DNA from: CAVTWY01 sp963738575
Lineage (GTDB): Bacteria > Pseudomonadota > Gammaproteobacteria > Burkholderiales > Burkholderiaceae_C
Direction of reading: 5' to 3'
DNA length: 64,000 nucleotides
Assembly: GCA_963738575.1 (NCBI GenBank)
Contig: CAVTWY010000001.1
Coordinates: 496,001-560,000, forward strand
A program made the translations under genes and the position numbers. Each line of letters begins with the position of its first letter. The stretch's first letter is position 1. Under the pieces are notes generated by a model. That model was not told the origin of the DNA. It did no database searches and was given only the letters and a program-made list of their open reading frames with translations. Below, in pieces: positions 17,753 through 26,283 of this stretch.

Positions 17753-18295
17753 ATGAAGCCAATATCTCCCGATCTGAGCCGCTGGGACGTCGCCTCGTTT
17801 GCCGCTTCGGGCGCGACGTACAGCAGCCAGTGCGATGTTGCGGCCCTGCTTCGTCTGGCCGACGGGGAACCGCAGGGCATGGCCAAAGTAAATTGGGTTG
17901 TGCACGGCGAACAGCGCGCGCGTCCCGGCAGTGCGCCCCTGATGTGGCTGCGGCTTGAGGCCCAGTGCGGGGTGGTGCGCACCTGTCAGCGATGCTTGGA
18001 GCCGGTCGTGCTGAATCTGGTGGTTGACCATCGCCTGCGTTTTGTCAAAGGTGAAGCCGCAGCTGCCAAGTTGGACGCCGAAAGTGACGAAGACGTCTTG
18101 GCCTTGGAGCCCACCATCAACTTGTTGGAGCTGCTGGAGGACGAGCTTTTGCTGGCGCTGCCCGTGATTCCGATGCACGAGGGGTGCGAGCCGCCAGTGG
18201 TGACGGCAACTGAGACCATGGGCGCGGCTGCGGCGCCAGCCTCCAACCCCTTTGCCGTCCTGGCCGCACTGAAGCCGGGCGACGGCAAGCACTGA
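17753..18295 (+). CDS. yceD: YceD-family protein (DUF177)
   Basis: 180 residues starting M-K-P-I-S-P-D-L-S-R-W. The central CGVVRTCQRCLEPV holds the conserved cysteines of DUF177/YceD, with an acidic stretch (LDAESDEDVLALEPTINLLELLEDELLLALP) after it. E. coli YceD is cotranscribed with rpmF and has been linked to accumulation of 23S rRNA. It precedes rpmF in the usual order, with 179 bases between that contain a probable rpmF promoter. Function beyond the family assignment is inferred. Confidence 0.9.
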   Translation: MKPISPDLSRWDVASFAASGATYSSQCDVAALLRLADGEPQGMAKVNWVVHGEQRARPGSAPLMWLRLEAQCGVVRTCQRCLEPVVLNLVVDHRLRFVKGEAAAAKLDAESDEDVLALEPTINLLELLEDELLLALPVIPMHEGCEPPVVTATETMGAAAAPASNPFAVLAALKPGDGKH

Positions 18296-18355
18296 CGCTG
18301 CTGCCAAGCAATGAAGTGCCGTGCCTAAACTTGGCCAAGGCATCCGTGGGGGCTC

Positions 18356-18364
18356 TGGTATCAT
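18356..18364 (+). promoter_or_regulatory. Candidate extended -10 element upstream of rpmF
   Basis: TGGTATCAT (TG-n-TATCAT) lies 111 bases before rpmF in the yceD-rpmF gap. No -35 box at a good distance was found (TTGGCC at 18331 is 22 bases away), which is tolerable for an extended -10 promoter. It would serve rpmF, plsX and the downstream fab genes. Confidence 0.35.
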
Positions 18365-18474
18365 CGCAGGCTTTGTGCTTGCAGGCGGATCTGAGCCTTG
18401 CGGGCCTCTCACCACAGCGCCCCCGCCGTCCGGAGTGTTCCGGAGGGTTCGTGGAAGTTGCGCAAGGAGCATCC

Positions 18475-18666
18475 ATGGCTGTCCAGCAAAACAAGAAGTC
18501 GCCCTCCAAGCGCGGCATGCATCGTTCACACAATGCCCTGACCGTGCCCGGCACGGCCGTCGAATCGACGACGGGCGAATTGCACTTGCGCCACCACATC
18601 AGCCCCAACGGCTTTTACAAGGGCCGCAAAGTGATCAAATCCAAGAGCGACGGCTCCGACGCCTAA
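18475..18666 (+). CDS. rpmF: 50S ribosomal protein L32
   Basis: 63 residues beginning MAVQQNKKSPSKRGMHRSH, the diagnostic L32 N-terminus, preceded by a good ribosome-binding site (AAGGAG at 18464-18469). The body has TGELHLRHHISPNGFYKGRKV and no zinc-binding cysteines, so this is the cysteine-free form usual in Gram-negative bacteria. The frame is open upstream, but the coding similarity begins here. It joins ribosome synthesis to lipid synthesis through cotranscription with plsX-fabH. Confidence 0.98.
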   Translation: MAVQQNKKSPSKRGMHRSHNALTVPGTAVESTTGELHLRHHISPNGFYKGRKVIKSKSDGSDA

Positions 18667-18716
18667 GTTGGCTGTGGTGCACGACTTTCGGGTCAACCAC
18701 GGTTTGATCTGATCCC

Positions 18717-19853
18717 GTGGCGTCATTCACGCCCCGGTCTCCTGTGCGGATGGTGGTTGACGTCATGGGCGGCGACCACGGTCCCCCCGTGACCTTGCCT
18801 GCATGCCAGGCATTTCTGGCCCGGCATCCTGATGCGCACCTGTTGTTGGTGGGCCTGCCTGACGCCATCGAGCCTGCACGCGCATGGCCGCGCACCCAAC
18901 TGGTGCCCGCCAGTGAGGTGGTCTCCATGGACGACGCGGTCGAGATCGCACTGCGCAAAAAACGCGACTCGTCAATGCGCGTTGCCATCGCCCAGCTCAA
19001 ACCCCACAACGGCGCCGAGGCCTTGGCCGACGTGGCGGTGTCGGCCGGAAACACGGGCGCATTGATGGCGCTGTCGCGTTACCTGCTCAAAACACTCGAT
19101 GGCATCGACCGCCCTGCGATTGCCACCGTGATGCCCAACCGCAAGGGCAGCGACACCACGGTGCTCGACCTGGGCGCCAACGTGGATTGCACCCCCGAGC
19201 ATTTGCTGCAGTTCGCGGTGATGGGCAGCGCCTTGGTGGCGGCGATGCACGGCGAAGAGAACCCCACGGTGGGGCTTTTGAACATCGGCGAAGAAGTGAT
19301 CAAAGGCAACGAGACCATCAAACGGGCAGGTGAGCTGCTGCGCCAGGTGCATGCAGGGAAACACCTTAACTTCTACGGCAACGTCGAAGGCAACGACATC
19401 TACACAGGCTTGGTCGACATCGTGGTTTGCGACGGGTTTGTGGGCAACGTGGCGCTCAAAACGTCCGAAGGCCTGGCGGGCATGATTGGCGACTTCATCA
19501 AAGAAGAATTCGCCAGAACACCGCTGACCAAGCTGGCAGCGCTCGTGGCGATGCCAGTGCTCAATCGGTTCAAGCGTCGGGTGGACCATCGCCGCTACAA
19601 CGGTGCGGCGCTGCTAGGTTTGCGGGGGCTCGTCTTCAAGAGCCACGGCGGGGCTGACGCGATGGCGTTTGAAGCAGCCTTGTCACGCGCTTATGATGCC
19701 GCGAAGAACCGACTGCTTGAACGTGTGCGCGACCGCATTGACGAGACCATGCAAGCCTTGCCGACCACCGAAGCCACCCCCATGCTTGCCACTGACAGCG
19801 CTGACCGTGAGGCCGCTGCGCAGCACGGTGCCGCACGAGCCCAGGTCGCATGA
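18717..19853 (+). CDS. plsX: Phosphate acyltransferase PlsX
   Basis: 378 residues from a GTG at 18717; an ATG at 18750 (MVVDVMGGDHGP) would give the minimal protein, and no strong ribosome-binding site settles the matter. DVMGGDHGPP is the family N-terminal signature; SAGNTGALMALS, NRKGSDTTVLDLGANVDC, NIGEEVIKGNE and VCDGFVGNVALKTSEG follow in the expected order. PlsX converts acyl-ACP to acyl-phosphate for phospholipid synthesis. The last 25 residues are a variable tail. It overlaps fabH by four bases (ATGA). Confidence 0.96.
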   Translation: MASFTPRSPVRMVVDVMGGDHGPPVTLPACQAFLARHPDAHLLLVGLPDAIEPARAWPRTQLVPASEVVSMDDAVEIALRKKRDSSMRVAIAQLKPHNGAEALADVAVSAGNTGALMALSRYLLKTLDGIDRPAIATVMPNRKGSDTTVLDLGANVDCTPEHLLQFAVMGSALVAAMHGEENPTVGLLNIGEEVIKGNETIKRAGELLRQVHAGKHLNFYGNVEGNDIYTGLVDIVVCDGFVGNVALKTSEGLAGMIGDFIKEEFARTPLTKLAALVAMPVLNRFKRRVDHRRYNGAALLGLRGLVFKSHGGADAMAFEAALSRAYDAAKNRLLERVRDRIDETMQALPTTEATPMLATDSADREAAAQHGAARAQVA

Positions 19854-20833
19854 GCCTGTCTCGTTTTTCGCGCATCGCAGGCACAGGCAGCTACTTGCCT
19901 CCGCGCCGTGTGACCAACACCGATTTGGCGCTGCAGTTGGCAACAAACGGCGTTGAAACGTCAGACGCCTGGATCATGGAGCGCACCGGCATTCGCGCCC
20001 GACACTTTGCCGATGACGGAGTAACGGCGAGCGATCTGGCGCTGCCCGCCTGCCAAGCTGCGCTCGACGCGGCGGGTTGCGTCGCAAGCGATATTGATTT
20101 GATCGTGGTCGCCACTTCGACACCTGACATGGTGTTTCCGTCGACGGCAACCATCCTTCAGAACAAACTGGGGGTTCACGGTTGTGCCGCCTTTGACGTG
20201 CAAGCCGTTTGCTCGGGGTTCGTTTACGCGTTGACGGTGGCCGATGCACTGATTAAAACGGGGTCGGCCAAACGCGCGCTGGTGGTGGGCAGCGAGGTGT
20301 TTTCGCGCATCCTGGACTTTTCCGACCGCACCACCTGCGTGTTGTTCGGAGACGGGGCGGGCGCGGTGGTGCTAGAGGCCAGTGACACCCCCGGCCTGTT
20401 GGCCAGTGAGCTGCACGCTGACGGCCGGCACGTGGGCATTTTGTGCGTGCCCGGCACCGTGTCGGGTGGTCGGGTGGTGGGTGACCCTCTATTGAAGATG
20501 GATGGACAAGCGGTTTTTAAGTTGGCCGTGGGGGTGCTCGAGCAAGTTGCCCGTTCGGTGCTGGCCAAAGCGGGCCGCACCGAGGCCGACATCGATGTTT
20601 TGATCCCACATCAAGCCAACATCCGCATCATGCAAAGCACGGCCAAAAAGCTCAAAGTCGATGCCAGCCGCCTGGTGGTGACCGTCGACGAACACGGCAA
20701 CACGTCAGCTGCGTCCATTCCACTGGCGCTTGACACGGCCGTGCGCAGTGGCCAAGTCAAACGCGGCGACACGGTACTGCTTGAAGGCGTGGGCGGCGGT
20801 TTTACGTGGGGCGCTGTGTTGCTCGACTATTGA
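19850..20833 (+). CDS. fabH: 3-oxoacyl-ACP synthase III (KAS III)
   Basis: 327 residues. The catalytic triad is visible: Cys121 in QAVCSGF, His in IPHQANIRI and Asn in EHGNTSAASIP. GTGSYLPPRRVTN is the N-terminal signature and GGGFTWGAVLL the C-terminal one. It condenses acetyl-CoA with malonyl-ACP to begin fatty-acid synthesis. It overlaps plsX by four bases and precedes fabD by 38 bases. The length is typical. Confidence 0.98.
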   Translation: MSLSRFSRIAGTGSYLPPRRVTNTDLALQLATNGVETSDAWIMERTGIRARHFADDGVTASDLALPACQAALDAAGCVASDIDLIVVATSTPDMVFPSTATILQNKLGVHGCAAFDVQAVCSGFVYALTVADALIKTGSAKRALVVGSEVFSRILDFSDRTTCVLFGDGAGAVVLEASDTPGLLASELHADGRHVGILCVPGTVSGGRVVGDPLLKMDGQAVFKLAVGVLEQVARSVLAKAGRTEADIDVLIPHQANIRIMQSTAKKLKVDASRLVVTVDEHGNTSAASIPLALDTAVRSGQVKRGDTVLLEGVGGGFTWGAVLLDY

Positions 20834-20871
20834 CCGATGGTGGTGTTGGTGCTGCAAAAATCGAGGGTGCA

Positions 20872-21810
20872 ATGACAACGTTTGCGATGGTGTTCCCGGG
20901 TCAAGGCTCGCAGTCGGTGGGCATGCTGGGCGCATGGGGGGACCATCCGGCCGTGCGTGCAACGCTGGCCGAAGCCTCGAGCGCGTTGGGTGAAGACGTG
21001 GCCAAACTCATCGCCGACGGCCCCAAAGAGGCGCTCGACTTGACGGTGAACACGCAGCCCGTGATGCTGGTGGCGGGCATTGCCGCCTACCGAGCTTGGT
21101 GCGCCGAGGGCGGTGCCCAGCCTGCTGTCATGGCGGGGCATTCGCTGGGTGAGTACACGGCCCTGGTCGCTGCGCAAGCCTTGACCTTGACCGACGCGTT
21201 GCCGTTGGTGCGCTTTCGCGCGCAAGCGATGCAAGCTGCCGTGCCAGCCGGTGTGGGTGCCATGGCAGCCATCTTGGGTCTGGAGGCGCAAGTGGTTCGC
21301 GACGTGTGCCAGCGGTCGGCCGCCGACTCGGGCGAGGTTGTTGAGGCCGTGAATTTCAACGACCCCAAGCAAACGGTCATCGCAGGCAGCAAAGCAGGTG
21401 TAGAGCGTGCCATCGAGGCATTGAAAGCAGCAGGTGCCAAGCGCGCACTGCCGCTCCCTGTTTCCGCCCCTTTTCACTCCAGCTTGATGAAGCCCGCAGC
21501 TGACAAGCTGCGTGAGCGCCTGGCGGGTGTCAAGGTTCAGGTTCCTCAGGTGCCCGTGGTGAACAACATTGATGTGGCCTCCCACAATGACCCTGCTGCC
21601 ATTCGGGACGCCCTGGTGCGCCAGGCATTTGGGCCTGTGCGGTGGGTTGAGGTGGTGCAGGCGCTTCGTGCGCGTGGCTGCGGCCTCGTGGTTGAAAGTG
21701 GCCCGGGCAAGGTGTTGTCCGGTATGGTCAAGCGAATCGATGCCGACATGGCGAGCGTGTGTGTTTTTGACCCTGAGTCGCTGGTGCAAGCCCGCGCCTT
21801 GGTGGCCTGA
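20872..21810 (+). CDS. fabD: Malonyl-CoA:ACP transacylase
   Basis: 312 residues from the ATG at 20872 (MTTFAMVFPGQGSQS); the frame is open upstream but would overlap fabH. GQGSQSVGM is the N-terminal oxyanion region, GHSLGEYTALVAA carries the nucleophile Ser91, and PFHSSLMKPA the catalytic His. VVESGPGKVLSGMVKRI is the usual end of the domain. It charges ACP with malonate. It sits between fabH and fabG as in other proteobacterial fab clusters. Confidence 0.98.
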   Translation: MTTFAMVFPGQGSQSVGMLGAWGDHPAVRATLAEASSALGEDVAKLIADGPKEALDLTVNTQPVMLVAGIAAYRAWCAEGGAQPAVMAGHSLGEYTALVAAQALTLTDALPLVRFRAQAMQAAVPAGVGAMAAILGLEAQVVRDVCQRSAADSGEVVEAVNFNDPKQTVIAGSKAGVERAIEALKAAGAKRALPLPVSAPFHSSLMKPAADKLRERLAGVKVQVPQVPVVNNIDVASHNDPAAIRDALVRQAFGPVRWVEVVQALRARGCGLVVESGPGKVLSGMVKRIDADMASVCVFDPESLVQARALVA

Positions 21811-21821
21811 CCCGGTCCATC

Positions 21822-22586
21822 ATGACTGAAACAACATCCCCAACCCAGGGTTCGATGGCGGGACAAGTGGCCTTGGTCACGGGTGCGTCTCGTGGCATCG
21901 GCCGTGCCATCGCGTTGGCGCTTGCGGCCCAGGGCGTTCGCGTGATTGGCACTGCCACCACCGCCGATGGCGCCGATCAAATCACGCAGGCGCTAGCGCC
22001 CGTGGGTGGTCGCGGCGCCCCTCTAAACGTCACCGACGGCCAAGCTTTGGATGCTGTCATTGACAGCATCGTCAAGGTTGACGGCGCGCTGCACATTCTG
22101 GTCAACAACGCTGGTATCACGCGCGACCAACTGGCCATGCGCATGAAGGATGACGATTGGGACGCCGTGATCGACACCAACCTTAAGGCCGTGTTTCGTG
22201 CGTCGCGTGCGGTGATGCGCCCGATGATGAAACAGCGACACGGCCGCATCATCAACATCACGTCGGTGGTTGGTGCTTCGGGTAACGCGGGTCAAGCCAA
22301 CTACGCTGCGGCCAAAGCCGGTGTGGCGGGCATGACGCGTGCTTTGGCGCGTGAGCTGGCCAGTCGAAACATCACCGTCAACTGTGTGGCACCTGGTTTC
22401 ATCCAAACTGACATGACCGCAGCTTTGACCGACGGCCAGCGAGCTGCGTTGATGCAGCAAATTCCCCTTGGGCGGCTCGGCAGCGTGGACGACGTGGCGG
22501 GTGCTGTTGCCTTTTTGGCCTCGCCTGCGGCGGGCTACATCACCGGTTGCGAAATCCATGTCAATGGCGGCATGCACATGGCATGA
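21822..22586 (+). CDS. fabG: 3-oxoacyl-ACP reductase
   Basis: 254 residues, a classical short-chain dehydrogenase. VTGASRGIGRAIALALA is the NADPH-binding loop, NNAGITRDQLAMRM is highly specific for FabG, and the catalytic Ser, Tyr and Lys lie in ITSVVGASGNAGQANYAAAKAG. CEIHVNGGMHM closes the domain. It reduces 3-oxoacyl-ACP in each elongation round. It starts 11 bases after fabD. Confidence 0.98.
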   Translation: MTETTSPTQGSMAGQVALVTGASRGIGRAIALALAAQGVRVIGTATTADGADQITQALAPVGGRGAPLNVTDGQALDAVIDSIVKVDGALHILVNNAGITRDQLAMRMKDDDWDAVIDTNLKAVFRASRAVMRPMMKQRHGRIINITSVVGASGNAGQANYAAAKAGVAGMTRALARELASRNITVNCVAPGFIQTDMTAALTDGQRAALMQQIPLGRLGSVDDVAGAVAFLASPAAGYITGCEIHVNGGMHMA

Positions 22587-22653
22587 CGGGTTTTGGTCCC
22601 AACGGCCGGTAGAATCCGCCCCGTTTCTTGCATTTCCACTCCTGGAGGAGTTC

Positions 22654-22893
22654 ATGAGCGATATCGAAGCGCGCGTTAAAAAAATCATTGCCGAGCAATT
22701 GGGTGTCCCTGAAGCGGACGTCACAAGCGCCAAGGCGTTTGTTGCCGACCTCGGGGCCGACTCGCTCGACACCGTCGAGTTGGTGATGGCGCTGGAGGAC
22801 GAGTTCAGCATCGAGATCCCCGACGAAGAAGCCGAGAAAATTACCACGGTGCAGCTTGCGATCGACTACGCTGTCAAGCACCAAAAGGCCTGA
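22654..22893 (+). CDS. acpP: Acyl carrier protein
   Basis: 79 residues beginning MSDIEARVKKIIAEQLGV. The phosphopantetheine attachment site is Ser37 in GADSLDTVEL, and the protein is strongly acidic. The start is fixed by an excellent ribosome-binding site, GGAGGAG, ending four bases before the ATG. A TAGAAT at 22610-22615 could be the -10 of a separate acpP promoter, as acpP is usually expressed far above its neighbours, but no convincing -35 was found. It is the partner of the flanking fab enzymes and the substrate of AcpS encoded at 36060. Confidence 0.98.
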   Translation: MSDIEARVKKIIAEQLGVPEADVTSAKAFVADLGADSLDTVELVMALEDEFSIEIPDEEAEKITTVQLAIDYAVKHQKA

Positions 22894-22907
22894 AGCGCTC
22901 TCAACCC

Positions 22908-24152
22908 ATGAGCCGACGCCGCGTTGTTGTCACCGGGCTGGGACTCGTCAGCCCGGTTGGCAACTCAGTCGCCGACGGATGGCCTGCCTTGTTGGCGGGC
23001 CAATCGGGCATTGCCAACGTCACCAAGTTCGACGCTTCGGCGCTGGCGTGTCGCTTTGCAGGTGAAGTGAAGGGCTTCCAGATCGAGGATTACATCCCCG
23101 CCAAAGAGGCCCGTCACATGGACACGTTCATCCACTACGGGATGGCGGCATCGATGCAGGCCGTGCGTGACGCTGGGCTCAAAACAGGCGATGACTTGTC
23201 CCCCGAAGAGGCCGAGCGCATCGGGGTCATTGTGGGCTCTGGCATCGGCGGTTTGCCGTTGATCGAGCAAACCCACCAAGACTACACCGAGCGCGGTGCA
23301 CGCCGCATCTCGCCTTTTTTTGTGCCGGCTTCGATCATCAACATGATCTCGGGGCACGTGTCGATCCAATACGGCTTCAAAGGCCCTAACTTGGCCATTG
23401 TCACGGCGTGCACCACCGGCTTGCACAGCATCGGGCAGGCCGGGCGCATGATCGAGTACGGCGACGCCGATGTGATGATTGCAGGTGGTGCCGAGTCCAC
23501 CGTGTCGCCGCTGGGCATTGGTGGTTTTGCTTCGGCTCGTGCGCTGTCGACGCGCAACGACGACCCTGCCACTGCGTCCCGCCCTTGGGACAAAGACCGT
23601 GATGGCTTTGTGCTGGGCGAGGGTGCCGGTGTGGTGGTGCTTGAAGAAATCGAGCACGCGCAAAAACGCGGCGCCAAAATCTACGCCGAATTGATTGGCT
23701 TTGGCATGACGGCCGATGCCTTCCACATGACGGCACCCAGCGTTGACGGACCCAAACGTTCGATGCTGGCTGCGCTGCGCAACGCTGGCGTTAACGCTGG
23801 CGACGTCAGCTACCTCAATGCGCATGGCACCTCGACGCCTCTGGGCGACCTGAACGAGACCAATGCCATCAAGATGGCCTTCGGCGACCATGCCCGCAAT
23901 TTGGTGGTCAATTCGACCAAGTCGATGACGGGCCATTTGCTGGGCGGCGCGGGGGGGATCGAGTCGGTGTTCACGGTGTTGGCGGTGCATCATCAAAAGA
24001 GCCCGCCCACCATCAACATCTTCAACCAAGACCCTGAGTGTGACTTGGACTATTGCGCCAACACCGCACGCGACATGAAGATCGACATCGCTGTCAAAAA
24101 CAACTTTGGTTTTGGCGGCACCAACGGCACGCTGGTGTTTCGCCGCGTCTAG
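22908..24152 (+). CDS. fabF: 3-oxoacyl-ACP synthase II (KAS II)
   Basis: 414 residues. The nucleophile is Cys168 in VTACTTGLHSIG, and the two active-site histidines are in NAHGTSTPLGD and SMTGHLLGGAGG. VVVTGLGLVSPVGN opens the protein and NNFGFGGTNGTLVF closes it, as in FabF. It carries out chain elongation and temperature-dependent control of unsaturation. It lies 14 bases after acpP, the normal order. The ORF on the opposite strand is a shadow. Confidence 0.98.
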   Translation: MSRRRVVVTGLGLVSPVGNSVADGWPALLAGQSGIANVTKFDASALACRFAGEVKGFQIEDYIPAKEARHMDTFIHYGMAASMQAVRDAGLKTGDDLSPEEAERIGVIVGSGIGGLPLIEQTHQDYTERGARRISPFFVPASIINMISGHVSIQYGFKGPNLAIVTACTTGLHSIGQAGRMIEYGDADVMIAGGAESTVSPLGIGGFASARALSTRNDDPATASRPWDKDRDGFVLGEGAGVVVLEEIEHAQKRGAKIYAELIGFGMTADAFHMTAPSVDGPKRSMLAALRNAGVNAGDVSYLNAHGTSTPLGDLNETNAIKMAFGDHARNLVVNSTKSMTGHLLGGAGGIESVFTVLAVHHQKSPPTINIFNQDPECDLDYCANTARDMKIDIAVKNNFGFGGTNGTLVFRRV

Positions 24153-24215
24153 CCGGTTGAAGCAAGCGCCCGCCGCTGAGGCAAGTTGCTTTGCCATCCA
24201 TCGCTACACACCACC

Positions 24216-24755
24216 ATGCAAGCCGCCCCGCCTCTGACGGTTGAGGTCGCAAAAAGTCGCACTTGGCCTTGGGGCGTCGGCACGGTGGGCGCCATGGCGG
24301 GGTGGGTGTTTGGGTATTGGTTGGGACAAAAACTAACGGACACGCCAATGATGGGTTGGGTGGCAGGCGCCGCGTTGGCAGTGGGCTCGTGCCTGTTGGC
24401 GGCGGCGTTGTTGCCACCGGCCACGGGTGTCCTGCGATGGGACGGACAGTCGTGGTGGTGGTGGCCCGATGCCATCGCGCCGAACCACGATGGCCCGTCG
24501 TGGTTTGCCCAATTGATTCATGGGCGCCACACTGAAACAGGTCCCGTCGAGGGCACATTGACGGTCAAAATTGATTGGGGCCGCTGGCTGTTGACGCAAT
24601 TTGTATCCTTAGGGAACGAATCGGGCCGCAAGCGGCACCAATGGTTGCCGTTGTCACAAGCGCAGTTGGGCGCTGAATGGCATGCCCTGCGTGTCACCCT
24701 GTTTGCACGCAGCCCCCGCTTGCCGGCCACCGGCGACGACACCCAACATCCATGA
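24216..24755 (+). CDS. Conserved hypothetical membrane protein between fabF and rpoE
   Basis: 179 residues from the ATG at 24216. Two hydrophobic segments lie near residues 20-40 (VGTVGAMAGWVFGYWLGQ) and 50-70 (WVAGAALAVGSCLLAAALLPP). A Trp-rich part follows (LRWDGQSWWWWPD), and the C-terminal half looks like a soluble beta-rich domain (VEGTLTVKIDWGRWLLTQFVSL). No family is recognised. Its stop overlaps the rpoE start by four bases (ATGA), so it is translationally coupled to the sigma factor. This suggests, but does not show, a role linked to the envelope-stress response. Confidence 0.72.
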   Translation: MQAAPPLTVEVAKSRTWPWGVGTVGAMAGWVFGYWLGQKLTDTPMMGWVAGAALAVGSCLLAAALLPPATGVLRWDGQSWWWWPDAIAPNHDGPSWFAQLIHGRHTETGPVEGTLTVKIDWGRWLLTQFVSLGNESGRKRHQWLPLSQAQLGAEWHALRVTLFARSPRLPATGDDTQHP

Positions 24756-25363
24756 CGCCCAGCGCCGACGCCGATGCCCCGTTGATTGAACGCGTCAAGC
24801 AAGGGGATCAGCGCGCGTTTGAGATGCTGGTCGTCAAGTACCAGCGCCGCATCGAGCGCTTGGTTGGTCGCATGGTGCGCGACAGCGATTTGGTGCAAGA
24901 CATCGCCCAAGAAACTTTCATTCGCGCCTACCGAGCGATCCCGCAGTTTCGCGGCGAAAGCGCTTTCTACACCTGGCTTTACAGAATTGCCGTGAACACG
25001 GCCAAAAAGGCCCTCTTGGACATGAAGCGTGACCCCCTCGTTTTTGAGTCGGCGATGGCGGGCCGCGACGATGACGAGGAACCTTCGCGTGCCGAGGCCA
25101 CACTAACGAGCGGTGAAACCCCTGAAGCAATGTTGGCGAGCAAAGAAATTGCAGCCACCGTCAACGCCGCCATCGACGCTTTGTCTGAAGATCTCCGCCA
25201 GGCCGTCGTGTTGCGGGAAATCGAAGGTTTGAGCTACGAAGAGATCGCCGACGTGATGAATTGCCCAATTGGCACCGTGCGGTCGCGGATCTTTCGGGCC
25301 CGGGAAGCGATCGCAACCCGTTTGAGGCCGCTGTTGGGCACCAAGGCGGGCGAGCGATGGTGA
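24752..25363 (+). CDS. rpoE: RNA polymerase sigma factor RpoE/AlgU (sigma-E)
   Basis: 203 residues from the ATG at 24752. Region 2 is seen in GDQRAFEMLVVKYQRRIERLV, VQDIAQETFIRAYRAIPQFRGESAFYTWLYRIAVNTAKK; region 4 in LSEDLRQAVVLREIEGLSYEEIADVMNCPIGTVRSRIFRAREAI, the helix-turn-helix that reads the -35 box. This is the RpoE/AlgU group of ECF factors, controlling envelope stress. It is followed by rseA, rseB and a DegP-type protease, the full regulatory set. Length and gene order match other Burkholderiales. Confidence 0.97.
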   Translation: MTPSADADAPLIERVKQGDQRAFEMLVVKYQRRIERLVGRMVRDSDLVQDIAQETFIRAYRAIPQFRGESAFYTWLYRIAVNTAKKALLDMKRDPLVFESAMAGRDDDEEPSRAEATLTSGETPEAMLASKEIAATVNAAIDALSEDLRQAVVLREIEGLSYEEIADVMNCPIGTVRSRIFRAREAIATRLRPLLGTKAGERW

Positions 25364-25424
25364 GTCACCAACACGAGTCCAGGGGTATCGGACGCTGCAT
25401 GAGAATGAGCATCGGGAGTGGGTT

Positions 25425-26234
25425 ATGAGCAATGATGGATCAAAGATGACCGACGAGACGACGCGGCAGTGCCTGTCGGATGTGATGGATGGCCAGGCCG
25501 ACGACGCTTCGGTGTTGCGAGCCTGCGCGGCGTGGCGCAGCGATGCGCAGGTGCGAGCCGACTGGCACGCTTACCACGTGATCGGTGATGTTTTGCGGAC
25601 CCCTGAATTGGCGCCCAAGGTGCACACATCGACCGTTGGTGCTGACGGCGTGAGTGACGCCGCCTTCTTGGCGGCATTGCGTACCCGGTTGGCCCGGGAG
25701 CCCGTGGTACTGGCGCCTGCGGCGGCAGCGTCTGCGGTGCGCTCTGCACCACCTTCCACCGCCACCCCAGGGGTAAAACCCACGCCGCCAGACTTTCAAA
25801 GTCCGTTTTCAGAACAGTCGGTTGGGCGAACGTCGTCGCAGATGACAACCGACAGTGTTGCTGGCGCCACGTCGCGCAGCGGATGGCGTGGGCCTGCTGC
25901 TGTGGCAGCGGGGTTCTTGGCAGTGGTTGGCGTGGTGATCACGCAGATGGGCGGTCTGGGCATGGGCTCGTCGGGGCCACAACTGGCGAGTTCGAAGCCT
26001 GCTGGGCAACTTGGCGTATCGCCAGCGGCGGCTGTGGTGCAGGCCACGGCACTTGCGCCCGCACCAGGCAAAACCCAACCATCAGCCACCATCCTCATCA
26101 ACGATCAACGCATGGTGCGTGATGCCAACCTTGATCGCTACTTGGCGGCGCACCGTCAATTTGGTGATGGCCCGGTGGGTGCTGTGCCAGGCGGCGTGGT
26201 GCGTGGCGTGTCGACATGGGCGCCAGATCGTTAA
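25425..26234 (+). CDS. rseA: Anti-sigma-E factor RseA/MucA-like
   Basis: 269 residues from the ATG at 25425. The N-terminal anti-sigma domain is visible as CLSDVMDGQADDASVLRACAAWRSDAQVRADWHAYHVIGDVLR. A single membrane helix lies near residues 150-175 (GPAAVAAGFLAVVGVVITQMGG). The C-terminal part faces the periplasm and contains MVRDANLDRYLAAHRQFGDGP, a stretch typical of beta-proteobacterial RseA/MucA. It should hold RpoE at the membrane until cleaved under stress. The A/P-rich middle is low complexity. It starts 61 bases after rpoE. Confidence 0.9.
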   Translation: MSNDGSKMTDETTRQCLSDVMDGQADDASVLRACAAWRSDAQVRADWHAYHVIGDVLRTPELAPKVHTSTVGADGVSDAAFLAALRTRLAREPVVLAPAAAASAVRSAPPSTATPGVKPTPPDFQSPFSEQSVGRTSSQMTTDSVAGATSRSGWRGPAAVAAGFLAVVGVVITQMGGLGMGSSGPQLASSKPAGQLGVSPAAAVVQATALAPAPGKTQPSATILINDQRMVRDANLDRYLAAHRQFGDGPVGAVPGGVVRGVSTWAPDR

Positions 26235-26283
26235 CCGACTGTTCCACCACGAGTTGTTATGAGCTGGCACGCGCCCTTCATCG

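Noticed and set aside
22965..24197. 410-residue minus-strand frame opposite fabF
   Set aside because: FabF is complete with its catalytic residues; the antisense product shows no family features.
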